This document shows positions 26,337 through 35,022 of a stretch of 64,000 nt of DNA, piece by piece. Source of the stretch: Streptomyces sp. TLI_146 (GTDB lineage: Bacteria > Actinomycetota > Actinomycetes > Streptomycetales > Streptomycetaceae); NCBI RefSeq assembly GCF_002846415.1, contig NZ_PJMX01000001.1, positions 4,340,001 to 4,404,000 on the forward strand. The letters are read 5' to 3'. Every line of letters begins with the position of its first letter. Position 1 is the first letter of the stretch. The notes below the pieces were generated by a model that was not told where the DNA came from, made no database searches, and worked only from the letters and a program-made list of their open reading frames with translations. The position numbers and the translations under genes were made by a program.

Positions 26337-28015
26337 AGCAGCACCTCCGGGATGTCCAGGTGGCGCGAGCGCAGCCACTCGCCGAGCGCCTTGGCCTGGG
26401 GGTCGAAGCGGGCCTGCGAGGCGACGCCCTCGCCGAGGAGGCCGTGGACGGTGAAGTTGAGGGCGCGCAGGAGGGGGAGCTGATGCCTGACGACTTTCAA
26501 CTGACGGCTTTCAGGTATCAGTTCCTGAAATCGCTCAACTGTCAGTTCATGCGCCAGCCACCGCCAGGCGTCATCGGATGTCACCCACACACCGACATTG
26601 GCGTCTCCACCTTTGTCACCACTGCGGGCTCCGGCGACGAGGCCGAGGGGCGCGCGGCGGGTGGGCCCGTCGGGCAGGGGCGCGGGCGGCACCGGCTCTC
26701 CGACATCCTCAAGGACCCGAGTCCGTACGGGATGGGGCATCGACTGCCGTACGCCATCGGGCAGCACGGCGATATGCGCGACCTCGCCCGCCTCGACGTA
26801 CTCCGCCTCGAAGACGCCGTAGGGGGCGCCCTTCCCGGGCGGGGCGGTCACATGGAACCCCGGGTAGCTGCCGAGGGCGAGCTCGATGGCGGCGCCGCTG
26901 ACGGTACGGCCGACGGCGTCCGGGTCGGGGTCGCGGACGACGAGACGCAGGAGGGCGCTGGAGGTCTCCTCGGTGGGGGCGTCGGGGCGGTCGGTGCGGG
27001 AGAGTTCCCAACGGATGTCGGCGGGCCGGGACTTGGCGCGCCGGAACGATTCCTCGATCTGTGCCCGCACGAGGTCGGCCTTGGCCTCGATGTCGAGCCC
27101 GCTGAGCACGAAGACGACTTCGTTGCGCCAGCCGCCGATGCGGCAAAGCCCGACCTTGAGGGTGGGCGGGGGCTCCTCGCCGCGTACGCCGGTGATCCGC
27201 ACCCGGTCGGGCCCGTCCGCCGCGAGCCGTACGGTGTCGAGCCGGGCGGTGACGTCGGGCCCGGCGTACCGGGCGCCCCCGGTCTCGTACAGGAGCTGCG
27301 CGGTGACGGTGCCGATGTCGACGACACCGCCGGTGCCGGGGTGTTTGCCGATGACGCTGGTGCCGTCGGAGTGGATCTCGGCGAGGGGGAAGCCGGGGCG
27401 GCGGACGTCGTGGTCGCGGAAGAAGGCGTAGTTGCCGCCGGTGGCCTGGGTGCCGCACTCCAGTACGTGCCCGGCGACGACGGCCCCGGCGAGGGCGTCG
27501 TACTCCTCGGGCCCCCACCCGTGCCACCACGCGGCGGGCCCGGTGACGAGGGCGGCGTCCGTCACCCGCCCGGTGACGACGACGTCGGCCCCGGCGGCGA
27601 GGCAGGCGGTGATGCCGGTGCCGCCGAGGTATGCGTGGGCGGTGAGGCCACCGGGGCGCGGGGGAAGGGAGTCGCCCTCGACATGGGCGACGCGGACGGG
27701 AAGGCCGAGCCTGCCCGCCAACTCCCGTATCTCCTCGGCGAGTCCGGCGGGGTTGAGTCCCCCCGCGTTGGTGACGATCCGCACCCCGCGTTCATGGGCG
27801 AGCCCGAGGGACTCCTCCAGCTGGCGCAGGAACGTCTTGGCGTAGCCGAGGCGGGGGTCCTTGAGGCGGTCGCGGCCGAGGATGAGCAGGGTGAGCTCGG
27901 CGAGGTAGTCCCCGGTGAGCACGTCGAGCGGCCCGCCGGTGAGCATCTCGCGCAGGGCGTCGAAGCGGTCGCCGTAGAACCCGGAGGCGTTGGCGATGCG
28001 CAGCGGCCGCCGCAT
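26333..28015 (-). CDS. AtuA-family (DUF1446) acyclic terpene utilisation-like protein
   Basis: The 560-residue protein has the DUF1446/AtuA layout: LRIANASGFYGDRFDALREM at the start, GVRIVTNAGGLNPAG, VTGRVTDAALVTGPAAWWHGW, HVLECGTQATGGNYAFF, and ARSGDKGGDANVGVW near the C-terminus. AtuA is linked to citronellol/geraniol degradation in Pseudomonas, but its reaction is not settled. It sits with the carboxylase genes, as in atu and liu-like clusters. The start and the upstream stop share one base (TGATG). Confidence 0.9.
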
Positions 28016-28803
28016 CAGGCCCCCTTGGGCGCGCGTCCGGGCCCGGCCGGGCCCGCGAAGGCCTGGGCGATGTCGAGCCAGCGGTCGGCGTCGGGGCCGT
28101 GGGCGCGGACGGCGGTGTCGGAGCGGTGGATGCGCTGGGTGACGAGGAGGCAGAAGTCCAGGGCGGGGCCGGTGACGCGCTGGGCGGCGTCTTCGGGTCC
28201 GTACGTCCACAGGCCGCCGCCCGGCCCGGTCAGCTCGACCCGGAACTCCTCGGCGGGCGCGGCCAGCCCCCGTACGGCGAAGGCGAAGTCACGCGCCCGT
28301 ACGCCGATCCGGGCGACGTGGCGCAGCCGGTCGGTGGGCTCGCGGGTGCGGCCGAGGGCGTCCCAGACGTCCTGGCCGTGCGCCCAGGTCTCCATCAGAC
28401 GGCCGGTGGCCATGGAGGCGGCGGACATGGGCGGGCCGTACCAGGGGAAGCGGGCGCGGGGTGGGGCGGCGCTGAGGGCGTCTCGCAGCCGGGCGCGCCC
28501 GTCCCGCCAGCGCCGCAGGAGCTCGTCGGGTTCGAGCCGGGCGCCCGCCTCGGCCCCCTCGTCGACGAAGGTGTCAGGCGAGGCGGCGGCCTTCTCCACC
28601 TCCGCCGCGAACGCCTCGGCGTCGGTGACGGCGAGCAGGGCGGCCCGGTCGGTCCAGGCCAGATGCGCGATCTGGTGCGCGATGCGCCACCCCGGCGCGG
28701 CGGTCTCCCGCGCCCAGTCGCCCGGACTCAACGCCCCGACGAGCCGGTCGAGTTCCTCCCCTTCGGCGCGCAGATCGTCGAGCACGGCGTTCGCATCGGA
28801 CAC
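28015..28803 (-). CDS. TIGR03084-type metal-binding protein (DinB/maleylpyruvate-isomerase-like)
   Basis: The 262-residue soluble protein has a four-helix DinB-like N-terminal half: LDRLVGALSPGDWARETAAPGWRIAHQIAHLAWTDRAAL contains His residues of the presumed metal site, and MSAASMATGRLMETWAHGQDVWDALG adds another. Homologues use mycothiol or another thiol in isomerase/transferase reactions, but this subgroup is uncharacterised. It is the first gene of the eight-gene leftward operon. GTG 28803 follows GAAGGGA. Confidence 0.85.
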   Translation of the reverse strand: MSDANAVLDDLRAEGEELDRLVGALSPGDWARETAAPGWRIAHQIAHLAWTDRAALLAVTDAEAFAAEVEKAAASPDTFVDEGAEAGARLEPDELLRRWRDGRARLRDALSAAPPRARFPWYGPPMSAASMATGRLMETWAHGQDVWDALGRTREPTDRLRHVARIGVRARDFAFAVRGLAAPAEEFRVELTGPGGGLWTYGPEDAAQRVTGPALDFCLLVTQRIHRSDTAVRAHGPDADRWLDIAQAFAGPAGPGRAPKGA

Positions 28804-28866
28804 GGGGGTGGTCCCTTCGGGTGGGGATGCGGGGTGCGTGTCCGGGAGCATGGCAGCGACCCGCAA

Positions 28867-28891
28867 AACAAGCAAGCGTGCTTGCATTGTT
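28867..28891. promoter_or_regulatory. TetR-type operator at the head of the acyl-CoA operon
   Basis: GCAAGC-GT-GCTTGC (28872-28885) is a perfect 6-2-6 inverted repeat flanked by ACAA on the left and ATTGT on the right. It lies about 70 bp upstream of the first operon gene in an AT-rich patch, the typical place and form of TetR operators. Confidence 0.6.
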
Positions 28892-28981
28892 TTTTGGCGG
28901 GGGCGTGGGGTGGTGCGGGGGCGCTCAAGTGCTGGGCGGGGATGCGCCCTTGCCGGTGCGGGCGGGTCGGCGAGATGGTGG

Positions 28982-28998
28982 TGCAACCAGACGCAACA
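28982..28998. repeat. Left copy of TGCAACCWGAYGCAACA motif
   Basis: TGCAACCAGACGCAACA lies 22-38 bp upstream of the first gene of the XRE/DUF6879 module. A near-identical copy (two differences) lies just after the module at 30629-30645. Confidence 0.6.
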
Positions 28999-29019
28999 GG
29001 ACCGATGGCGGAGGTCGTC

Positions 29020-29253
29020 ATGGCATTACGGTTCGTCGGGAAAGATCCGGAGTCCGGAGATCACGGTTCTCCCGCAGTGTGGGTGGACGAGGAGACGAAG
29101 GATCTGGTCGTCCAGGGGTGGAAGGTGGACGCTCGGACAGCGGACGAGAGCTCGAAGGACGTCCCGCTCCCCGGGCACGAGGCAGTGATCCGGTTACCGA
29201 AGCGGATGGTCCCGCTTCTCAAGGAGGCACTTGATGTCGCAGACCTTGGATAG
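29020..29253 (+). CDS. Small acidic protein of an XRE/DUF6879 module
   Basis: The 77-residue soluble protein starts MALRFVGKDPESGDHGSPAV, has many acidic and Lys residues, and ends in a short amphipathic helix (RMVPLLKEALDVADLG). I do not recognise a named domain. Similar small proteins recur next to DUF6879 and XRE genes in streptomycetes. The start has an excellent GGAGG at 7-nt spacing, and the 3' end overlaps the next gene by 20 bp. Confidence 0.8.
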   Translation: MALRFVGKDPESGDHGSPAVWVDEETKDLVVQGWKVDARTADESSKDVPLPGHEAVIRLPKRMVPLLKEALDVADLG

Positions 29254-29758
29254 CTTCGCGGAACGCATCAGGTCGGCACGGCGATCGGCCGTCCACCTGG
29301 AAATGCGGGACGTGTACGGGGTGGAGAACGAGATCGAGGAGTTCGCGGCCTGGAGGAAAGGCCACCGGCTCGACCCCGAGGACCGTGCGTCGTGGTGGCG
29401 CCCGTGGCACGACCTCGTACAGGAGGTCACCGCGAAGGGCGTGGTCATGCGGCGCGCCCGCATCGTCTCGGAGCCGGTGAGCGACTACATCCGCTTCGAA
29501 CACCACGGGACGTTCACCAACATCGCCGCCGGCGAACAGGTCCGTTGGCTGGCCCGGCGCAGTGCGTCGGACCTGAGCCTGCCCGGCAATGACTTCTGGC
29601 TCTTCGACGACCAGCTGGTCCAGTTCAACATCTTCGACGGGGACGGTCGTTGGGTCCACACGGACCACACCGACGAGCCCGCTGTGGCCCAGCTGTGCGC
29701 CTCGGCGTTCGAAGCCGTCTGGGACCGAGCCGTCCCGCACGAGAAGTACGGCGTCTGA
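29234..29758 (+). CDS. DUF6879 family protein
   Basis: The 174-residue protein shows the family pattern: SAVHLEMRDVYGVENEIEEFAAW, then VVMRRARIVSEPVSDYIRFEH and a Trp-rich RWLARRSAS with NDFWLFDDQLVQFNIFDGDG. The function is unknown; the family is nearly always paired with an XRE regulator of the DUF5753 type. ATG 29234 follows AAGGAGG with 6-nt spacing, and overlap with the previous gene indicates coupling. Confidence 0.88.
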   Translation: MSQTLDSFAERIRSARRSAVHLEMRDVYGVENEIEEFAAWRKGHRLDPEDRASWWRPWHDLVQEVTAKGVVMRRARIVSEPVSDYIRFEHHGTFTNIAAGEQVRWLARRSASDLSLPGNDFWLFDDQLVQFNIFDGDGRWVHTDHTDEPAVAQLCASAFEAVWDRAVPHEKYGV

Positions 29759-29774
29759 CGCAGGCAACTGGTTC

Positions 29775-30623
29775 ATGCCCTCATCACCGCTCTCCAGCGC
29801 CGAGGCGGCTCGGGCGGCCGTAGCGGCCCGGCTGCACGGCATCATGCAGGATGCCGGACTGACAGGGCATGAACTGGCCGCCCTCTGCGGCTGGCACAAA
29901 TCGAAGTCGTCGCGAATCGCCAGAGGCAAGACGCCGCCCTCGGACGCGGACATCCGCGCCTGGTGCACCGCCTGCGACGCCGCCGATCAGATCAAGGACC
30001 TCATCGCGGCCGCCCGCAACGCCCAGTCGATGTACATGACGTGGCGCCAGCTCCACCGCGACGGGATGCGTCGTGTCCATGAGCAGACGAAACCGCTGTA
30101 CCAGCGCACCCGCCATTTCCGCATCTACTCGTCGAGCGTCGTCCCCGGCATTCTCCAGACGGCCGAGTACGCGACAGGGCTGCTGCGCTCGATCACTGAC
30201 TTCCAGGGCACCCCTGACGACGTGGCGGACGCCGTACAGGCACGCTTGGACCGGTCCCGTGTCATACAGGAGGGCGCCCACCGGTTCGCGCTGCTCCTCG
30301 AAGAGACGGTTCTCTACCACTGCGTGAGCGACGACGCGGCGATGGCGGGCCAACTCGGCCATCTGCTCTCCGTGATGGCACAGTCGAACGTATCTCTCGG
30401 CGTCATCCCTTTTGGGGCGCGTCGCGCCATCTGGCCACTGGAGGCGTTCTACGCCTTCGACGATGCCCAGGTGGCTGTCGAGACGCTGACGGCGGAGATC
30501 AACGTGTCCGCCCCGGACGAGATCCGCACCTACCTCAAGGCGTTCGCCGGATTATCCCGGATCGCCGTGTACGGCGTCGACGCCCGTGCACGGATCGCGC
30601 GAGCCATCGCCTCGCTGGGGTGA
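29775..30623 (+). CDS. XRE-family regulator with DUF5753 C-terminal domain
   Basis: The 282-residue protein has an N-terminal Cro/C1-type HTH (GLTGHELAALCGWHKSKSSRIARGK, about 27-55). The DUF5753 domain follows: FRIYSSSVVPGILQTAEYA, FALLLEETVLY, SVMAQSNVSLGVIPFG, and the end INVSAPDEIRTYLKAFAGLS. Members include WhiJ-like regulators of development. It is third in a three-gene operon and may bind the TGCAACC-type repeats that flank the module; this is inferred from position. Confidence 0.92.
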   Translation: MPSSPLSSAEAARAAVAARLHGIMQDAGLTGHELAALCGWHKSKSSRIARGKTPPSDADIRAWCTACDAADQIKDLIAAARNAQSMYMTWRQLHRDGMRRVHEQTKPLYQRTRHFRIYSSSVVPGILQTAEYATGLLRSITDFQGTPDDVADAVQARLDRSRVIQEGAHRFALLLEETVLYHCVSDDAAMAGQLGHLLSVMAQSNVSLGVIPFGARRAIWPLEAFYAFDDAQVAVETLTAEINVSAPDEIRTYLKAFAGLSRIAVYGVDARARIARAIASLG

Positions 30624-30628
30624 TCCGA

Positions 30629-30645
30629 TGCAACCTGATGCAACA
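30629..30645. repeat. Right copy of TGCAACCWGAYGCAACA motif
   Basis: TGCAACCTGATGCAACA begins 6 bp after the XRE stop codon and matches the left copy (28982-28998) at 15 of 17 positions in the same orientation. Confidence 0.6.
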
Positions 30646-30684
30646 ACCTGGCGCCCCACCCACCGCCGGGCGAACCATTCCCCC

Positions 30685-31020
30685 ATGCCCAAAAAAAACC
30701 ACACCCCCGACCCCACCCCCACCCCCCGCGGCTGGCGCATCGACCCCATCCCCAGTCGCCCCGCCCGCCGCGACACCGACGGCAACGTGCGCGTCGCCCT
30801 CTGGCTCGCCCGGGACGGGCGGCACGTGGCCGATGCCGACATGGTGCTGCTGCCGTCCGAGGCCGCGCTGCTCCACGACCGGCTCGGGGAGGCCCTGCGC
30901 GGGGCCGCCCGGGAAGCCGTGCGGGAGGCGGGGCGCGGCGGCGTGACCGTGGTCGGGCCGCCCTGGGCTACCGCCCCCGGCCCACCTGCGACCGCACCGC
31001 CCCCACGCTTGCCCCGATGA
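30685..31020 (+). CDS. Small protein of unknown function
   Basis: The 111-residue frame has a Pro/Thr-rich basic N-terminus and a charged central part (NVRVALWLARDGRHVADADMVLLPSEAALLH) that looks like a folded small domain. A Pro/Ala-rich tail overlaps the 3' end of the convergent EamA gene by 53 bp. There is no good Shine-Dalgarno, so the start is uncertain. Codon usage fits a real gene, but evidence is moderate. Confidence 0.5.
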   Translation: MPKKNHTPDPTPTPRGWRIDPIPSRPARRDTDGNVRVALWLARDGRHVADADMVLLPSEAALLHDRLGEALRGAAREAVREAGRGGVTVVGPPWATAPGPPATAPPPRLPR

Positions 31021-31921
31021 CCAGCGCGATCGCCAGCGCGTCCGTGGCCGACAGGGCCTGGTGGAGGACCAGGAAGCCCGCCGTCGCCGCGATGGCCGGT
31101 TCCAGGCTCATCAGCACCGCGAACGTGGAGGCGGGGAGGCGGCGCAGGGCGAGGAGTTCGAGGGTGTACGGGAGTACGGAGGAGAGGATCGCCACCGCCG
31201 CGCCCAGGCCGATCGTCGACGGGTCCAGGAGTTTCGAGCCCGACTGGATCGCGCCCAGGGGGAGTGACAGGACCGCCGCCACCGCCATCGCCAGGGCCAG
31301 GCCGTCCGCCTGCGGGAAGCGGCGGCCCGTACGGGCGCTGAACAGGATGTACACCGCCCAGCACGCGCCCGCCCCGACCGCGTACGCCGCCCCGGCCGCG
31401 TCCAGCGACCCGAACCCGTCGCCCCCGCCGCTGCCGAGCAGCGCCACGCCCGCGAGCGCCAGCCCGGCCCAGACGAAGTTGACCAGGCGGCGGGAGGCCA
31501 GGACCGAGAGGGCGAGCGGGCCCAGGACCTCCAGGGTCACCGCGGTGCCGAGCGGGATGCGGTCGACCGCCTGGTAGAAGAGGCCGTTCATGCCCGCCAT
31601 CGCGACGCCGAAGGCCACCACCGTTCCCCAGTCGGCGCGCCGGTAGCCGCGTACCTTCGGGCGGCAGATCACCAGGAGCACCAGCGCGGCCGCCAGCAGG
31701 CGGAGCGTCACCACTCCCGCCGCCCCGGCCCGAGGCATCAGCATGACCGCGACCGCCGAGCCGAACTGGACCGAAATCCCGCCCGCCACCACCAGCGCGA
31801 CCGGCGCAAGGGCCGCCCGGCGGCCCCGGCCCCCGCCGAGTCCGCCCGCCGCCTCCGGGGTCGCGACGGTCGCCGCCGCGGTGGCGGTCGTCGGCTCTGC
31901 GGCCGCGTGCGGAGTGGTCAC
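30968..31921 (-). CDS. EamA-family (DMT superfamily) transporter
   Basis: The 317-residue membrane protein has ten predicted helices in two EamA halves and a Thr/Ala-rich cytoplasmic N-terminus. Visible: GGISVQFGSAVAVMLMPRAG, MAGMNGLFYQAVDRIPLGTAVTLEVLGPL, and in the second half SSVLPYTLELLALRRLPASTFAVLMSLEPAIAA. It is most like RhtA-type exporters of amino acids such as threonine/homoserine; the substrate is inferred by family only. GTG start follows AGGGG. Confidence 0.9.
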   Translation of the reverse strand: MTTPHAAAEPTTATAAATVATPEAAGGLGGGRGRRAALAPVALVVAGGISVQFGSAVAVMLMPRAGAAGVVTLRLLAAALVLLVICRPKVRGYRRADWGTVVAFGVAMAGMNGLFYQAVDRIPLGTAVTLEVLGPLALSVLASRRLVNFVWAGLALAGVALLGSGGGDGFGSLDAAGAAYAVGAGACWAVYILFSARTGRRFPQADGLALAMAVAAVLSLPLGAIQSGSKLLDPSTIGLGAAVAILSSVLPYTLELLALRRLPASTFAVLMSLEPAIAATAGFLVLHQALSATDALAIALVIGASVGAVRSQVGRGR

Positions 31922-31945
31922 CGGGGTTCCCCTAGCTGGTTCGTT

Positions 31946-31963
31946 AGTTCAGTACATTGGACT
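31946..31963. promoter_or_regulatory. Inverted repeat upstream of the EamA gene
   Basis: AGTTCAGTACATTGGACT: the 6-bp arms (AGTTCA/TGGACT) pair with one mismatch around a GTACAT centre, in an AT-rich promoter zone about 25-42 bp upstream of the EamA start. Likely a regulator site. Confidence 0.4.
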
Positions 31964-32056
31964 TCGTAATCAAAATATTGCACCCTTCCGGCCGCTCGGT
32001 CCAGCGATTTCCGCCCGTGAAACGGAATGGTGCCCTCCCATCAATGTAAGCGGCGC

Positions 32057-34912
32057 TCAGTCCCGCTGCCCACTACCCTCGTCCGGCAGCCCCTCCGCCA
32101 GCACCTCCGCCAGATGCCTCGCCCGCCGCCCCGCCAGCTGCTCCAGTTGCGTACGGCACGAGAAGCCGTCCGCCAGGACCTCCGTGCCGGGGCGCGCCGC
32201 CCGTACCGCCGGCAGCAGCTCGTCCTCCGCGCAGGCCACCGACACCTCCCAGTGGCCCCGCTCGAACCCGAAGTTCCCGGCCAGACCGCAGCAGCCGCCG
32301 CTCAGCGCACCCGTCAGCCCGGCCCGCTCCCGCAGCCGGCGCTCGGCCGCGTCCCCGAGCACCGCGTGCTGGTGGCAGTGGGTCTGCCCGACGACCGCCC
32401 GCCCCACGTACGGCGGGGTCCACCGCGGCGCGCACTCCTCCAGCGCCTGCGCGAACGTACGCACCGACGCCGCGAGCCGCGCCGCCCTCGGGTCGTCGGG
32501 CAGCAGCTCCGGCAGATCGGTGCGCAGCGCCGCCGCACAGCTCGGCTCCAGCACGACGATCGGCAGACCGCGGTCGAGCAGCGGCTCCACCGCGTCCAGC
32601 GTGCGGCGCAGGACCGCCCGGGCGCGGGTCAGCTGGCCGGTGGAGACGTAGGTGAGGCCGCAGCAGACCCGGCCCGGGGGCACCACGACCCCCACCCCGG
32701 CCGCCTCCAGGACCCGCACCGCCGCCCGGCCGACCTGGGGGGAGAGGTGGTTCGTGAACGTGTCCGGCCACAGCACCGCCCCGGCGGGCACGGCAGTCCG
32801 TCCCCGCCACCACCTCCGGAACGTCTCCCCCGCCAGCACCGGCAGCCCCCGTTCCGGCGCGATCCCCGCCAGCCGCTTCACCAGGGCCGCCAGCGGGCGC
32901 ACCCGGGCCAGCGCGTTGAGCCCGCGCGCCCAGGGCGCGGCCAGCCGCAGCCAGCGGGGCAGCCGGCCCATCGCGTAGTGGGAGGCGGGCCGCAGCCGCC
33001 CCCGGTAGTGGTGGTGCAGGAACTCCGCCTTGTACGTGGCCATGTCCACCCCGACCGGGCAGTCGCTGCGGCAGCCCTTGCAGGACAGGCACAGGTCGAG
33101 CGCGTCGCGCACCTCCGGCGAGCGCCAGCCGCCGGTGACGACCTCGCCCGCCAGCATCTCGTGCAGCAGCCGCGCCCGGCCCCGCGTCGAGTGCGCCTCC
33201 TCGCCGGTGGCCCGGAAGGACGGGCACATCACCCCGCCGCCCGAACCGGCGTCCGCCGTACGGCACTTGGCCACGCCCACACACCGCCGCACCGCCGCCG
33301 AGAAGTCCCCGCCGTCCTGCGGATAGCCGAACTCGACCTCCACCGGCCGCCTCGGCAGCACTTCGAAGCGCAGGTTCTCGTCCAGCCGGGCGGGCCGGGC
33401 CAGCACCCCGGGGTTCAGCAGCCCCGCCGGGTCCCACACGTCCTTGAACCGGCCGAACAGCGCGACCAGTTCGGCCCCGTACATCTTCGGCAGCAGCTCC
33501 GCCCGCGCCTGCCCGTCGCCGTGCTCGCCCGAGAGCGAGCCGCCGTGCGCGGCCACCAGACCGGCCAGCTCCTCGGAGAAGCGGCGGAAGCGCGCCACGC
33601 CCGCCGCGCTCATGAGGTCGAAGTCGATCCGGACGTGGACACAGCCGTCACCGAAGTGCCCGTACGGCGTGCCGCGCAGGCCGTGCTCCCGCAACAGGGC
33701 CCGGAACTCCCGCAGATACGGGCCCAGGCGCGCGGGCGGCACCGCGCAGTCCTCCCACCCGGGCCAGGCCTCCGTGCCGTCCGGCATCCGCGTCGCCGTC
33801 CCGGCCGCGTCCTCGCGCACCCGCCACAGCGACCGCTGCCCGGCCGGGTCGGTGACCACGGCCGCGTCCAGCGGGGCGGCCGTCCGCACCAGCTCGCGGG
33901 CGCGGGCCTGCGCCTCGGCCGGGGTGGCGCCGCCCGTCTCCACGAAGAGCCAGGCGCCGCCGCGCGGCAGCCCGGCCCCGTCGCGCACCAGGTCGGCGGC
34001 CATCCCCTCGACGGTGAGCGGCCCGTACGCCAGCAGGGCGGGCGCCGCCTCGGCCGCCGCGCTCTCGTCCGGATAGCCGAGCACCGCGAGCGCCCGGGCT
34101 ACGGGCATCTCCACCAGCCGTACGGTCGCCTCGGTCAGCACGCCGAGCGTGCCCTCGCTGCCGCAGAACGCCCGCGCCAGATCCGTCCCGCGCTCGGGCA
34201 GCAGCGCGTCCATCGCGTACCCGGAGATCCGGCGCGGCAGGTCCTGCGGATAGCCGGTGCGCAGGGCGGCGAGGTGGCGTTCGGTGAAGTCGCGCAGACC
34301 CGCCGGGGCGCCGGCCCAGCCCTGCCCGAGCCGGAGCGCCTCGCCCGCGCCGCTCACCACCGCCAGAGCGTGGACGTTGTCGGCGGTCGTCCCGTACGCC
34401 ACCGAGTGCGACCCGCACGCGTTGTTGCCGATCATCCCGCCGAGCGTGCACCGGCTGTGCGTCGAGGGATCGGGCCCGAACGTCAGCCCGTACGGCCGGA
34501 CCGCCTCCCGCAGCACATCCAGGACGAGGCCCGGCTGCACCACCGCCGTCCGCGCCGCCGCGTCCACCGACAGCAGGGCCCGCATGTGCCGGGTGAAGTC
34601 CAGGACGACCCCGGTGCCGGTGGCCTGGCCCGCGATCGAGGTGCCGCCGCCGCGCGGCACCACCGGCACCCCGTGCTCCCGGCAGACGGCGAGCGCCGCC
34701 GCCACGTCCTCGGCGTCCCGGGGCGCGACCACTCCGTACGGCACACGCCGGTAGTTGGACGCGTCCATCGTCGTCAGCGCCCGCGCGCCCGCCGAGAAGT
34801 CGACCTCCCCGCGCACGACCGCCCGCAGTTCCCGCTCCAACGCGCCGGAAGCCTCCGTGCGCCCCGGTCCGCCCGCACCACCCGTGCCGCCCACGTCGCC
34901 CATGTCTCCCAT
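32057..34912 (-). CDS. FAD-binding and (Fe-S)-binding oxidoreductase, GlcD-GlcF-type fusion (D-lactate dehydrogenase-like)
   Basis: The 951-residue protein fuses an FAD_binding_4/vanillyl-alcohol-oxidase-type domain to an Fe-S/CCG domain. FAD motifs: VPRGGGTSIAGQATG, GMIGNNACGSHSVAYGTT. Fe-S ligands: CVGVAKC...VMCPSF and CLSCKGCRSDCPVG. CCG-type motifs late: RVCCGLTY, EPSCAAALR, HCHQHAV and GGCCGLAGNFGFE. Such proteins oxidise D-2-hydroxyacids (D-lactate, glycolate) at the membrane face. The substrate is not proven. It is divergent from serC. The N-terminus is Gly-rich with alternative Met codons at positions 1 and 4. Confidence 0.92.
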   Translation of the reverse strand: MGDMGDVGGTGGAGGPGRTEASGALERELRAVVRGEVDFSAGARALTTMDASNYRRVPYGVVAPRDAEDVAAALAVCREHGVPVVPRGGGTSIAGQATGTGVVLDFTRHMRALLSVDAAARTAVVQPGLVLDVLREAVRPYGLTFGPDPSTHSRCTLGGMIGNNACGSHSVAYGTTADNVHALAVVSGAGEALRLGQGWAGAPAGLRDFTERHLAALRTGYPQDLPRRISGYAMDALLPERGTDLARAFCGSEGTLGVLTEATVRLVEMPVARALAVLGYPDESAAAEAAPALLAYGPLTVEGMAADLVRDGAGLPRGGAWLFVETGGATPAEAQARARELVRTAAPLDAAVVTDPAGQRSLWRVREDAAGTATRMPDGTEAWPGWEDCAVPPARLGPYLREFRALLREHGLRGTPYGHFGDGCVHVRIDFDLMSAAGVARFRRFSEELAGLVAAHGGSLSGEHGDGQARAELLPKMYGAELVALFGRFKDVWDPAGLLNPGVLARPARLDENLRFEVLPRRPVEVEFGYPQDGGDFSAAVRRCVGVAKCRTADAGSGGGVMCPSFRATGEEAHSTRGRARLLHEMLAGEVVTGGWRSPEVRDALDLCLSCKGCRSDCPVGVDMATYKAEFLHHHYRGRLRPASHYAMGRLPRWLRLAAPWARGLNALARVRPLAALVKRLAGIAPERGLPVLAGETFRRWWRGRTAVPAGAVLWPDTFTNHLSPQVGRAAVRVLEAAGVGVVVPPGRVCCGLTYVSTGQLTRARAVLRRTLDAVEPLLDRGLPIVVLEPSCAAALRTDLPELLPDDPRAARLAASVRTFAQALEECAPRWTPPYVGRAVVGQTHCHQHAVLGDAAERRLRERAGLTGALSGGCCGLAGNFGFERGHWEVSVACAEDELLPAVRAARPGTEVLADGFSCRTQLEQLAGRRARHLAEVLAEGLPDEGSGQRD

Positions 34913-35010
34913 GGGAAACAGCCTGCCCTTCGCGGGCCCGAGTACGGCGGGCCGCGCCCGCGGCGCGTCTCGCGGGGTGGACCGGAGCCGCGCGCTCCAC
35001 GGTGTGCCGA

Positions 35011-35022
35011 TACCCTGCGCTC
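35011..35022 (+). promoter_or_regulatory. Leaderless -10 element for serC
   Basis: TACCCT (35011-35016) sits exactly 6 nt before GTG 35023 and no Shine-Dalgarno is present, so transcription and translation probably start at the same base. Confidence 0.55.

Noticed and set aside
29020..30623. XRE/DUF6879 module considered as a toxin-antitoxin system
   Set aside because: None of the three proteins shows a toxin fold or catalytic motif; regulator-partner architecture fits better.
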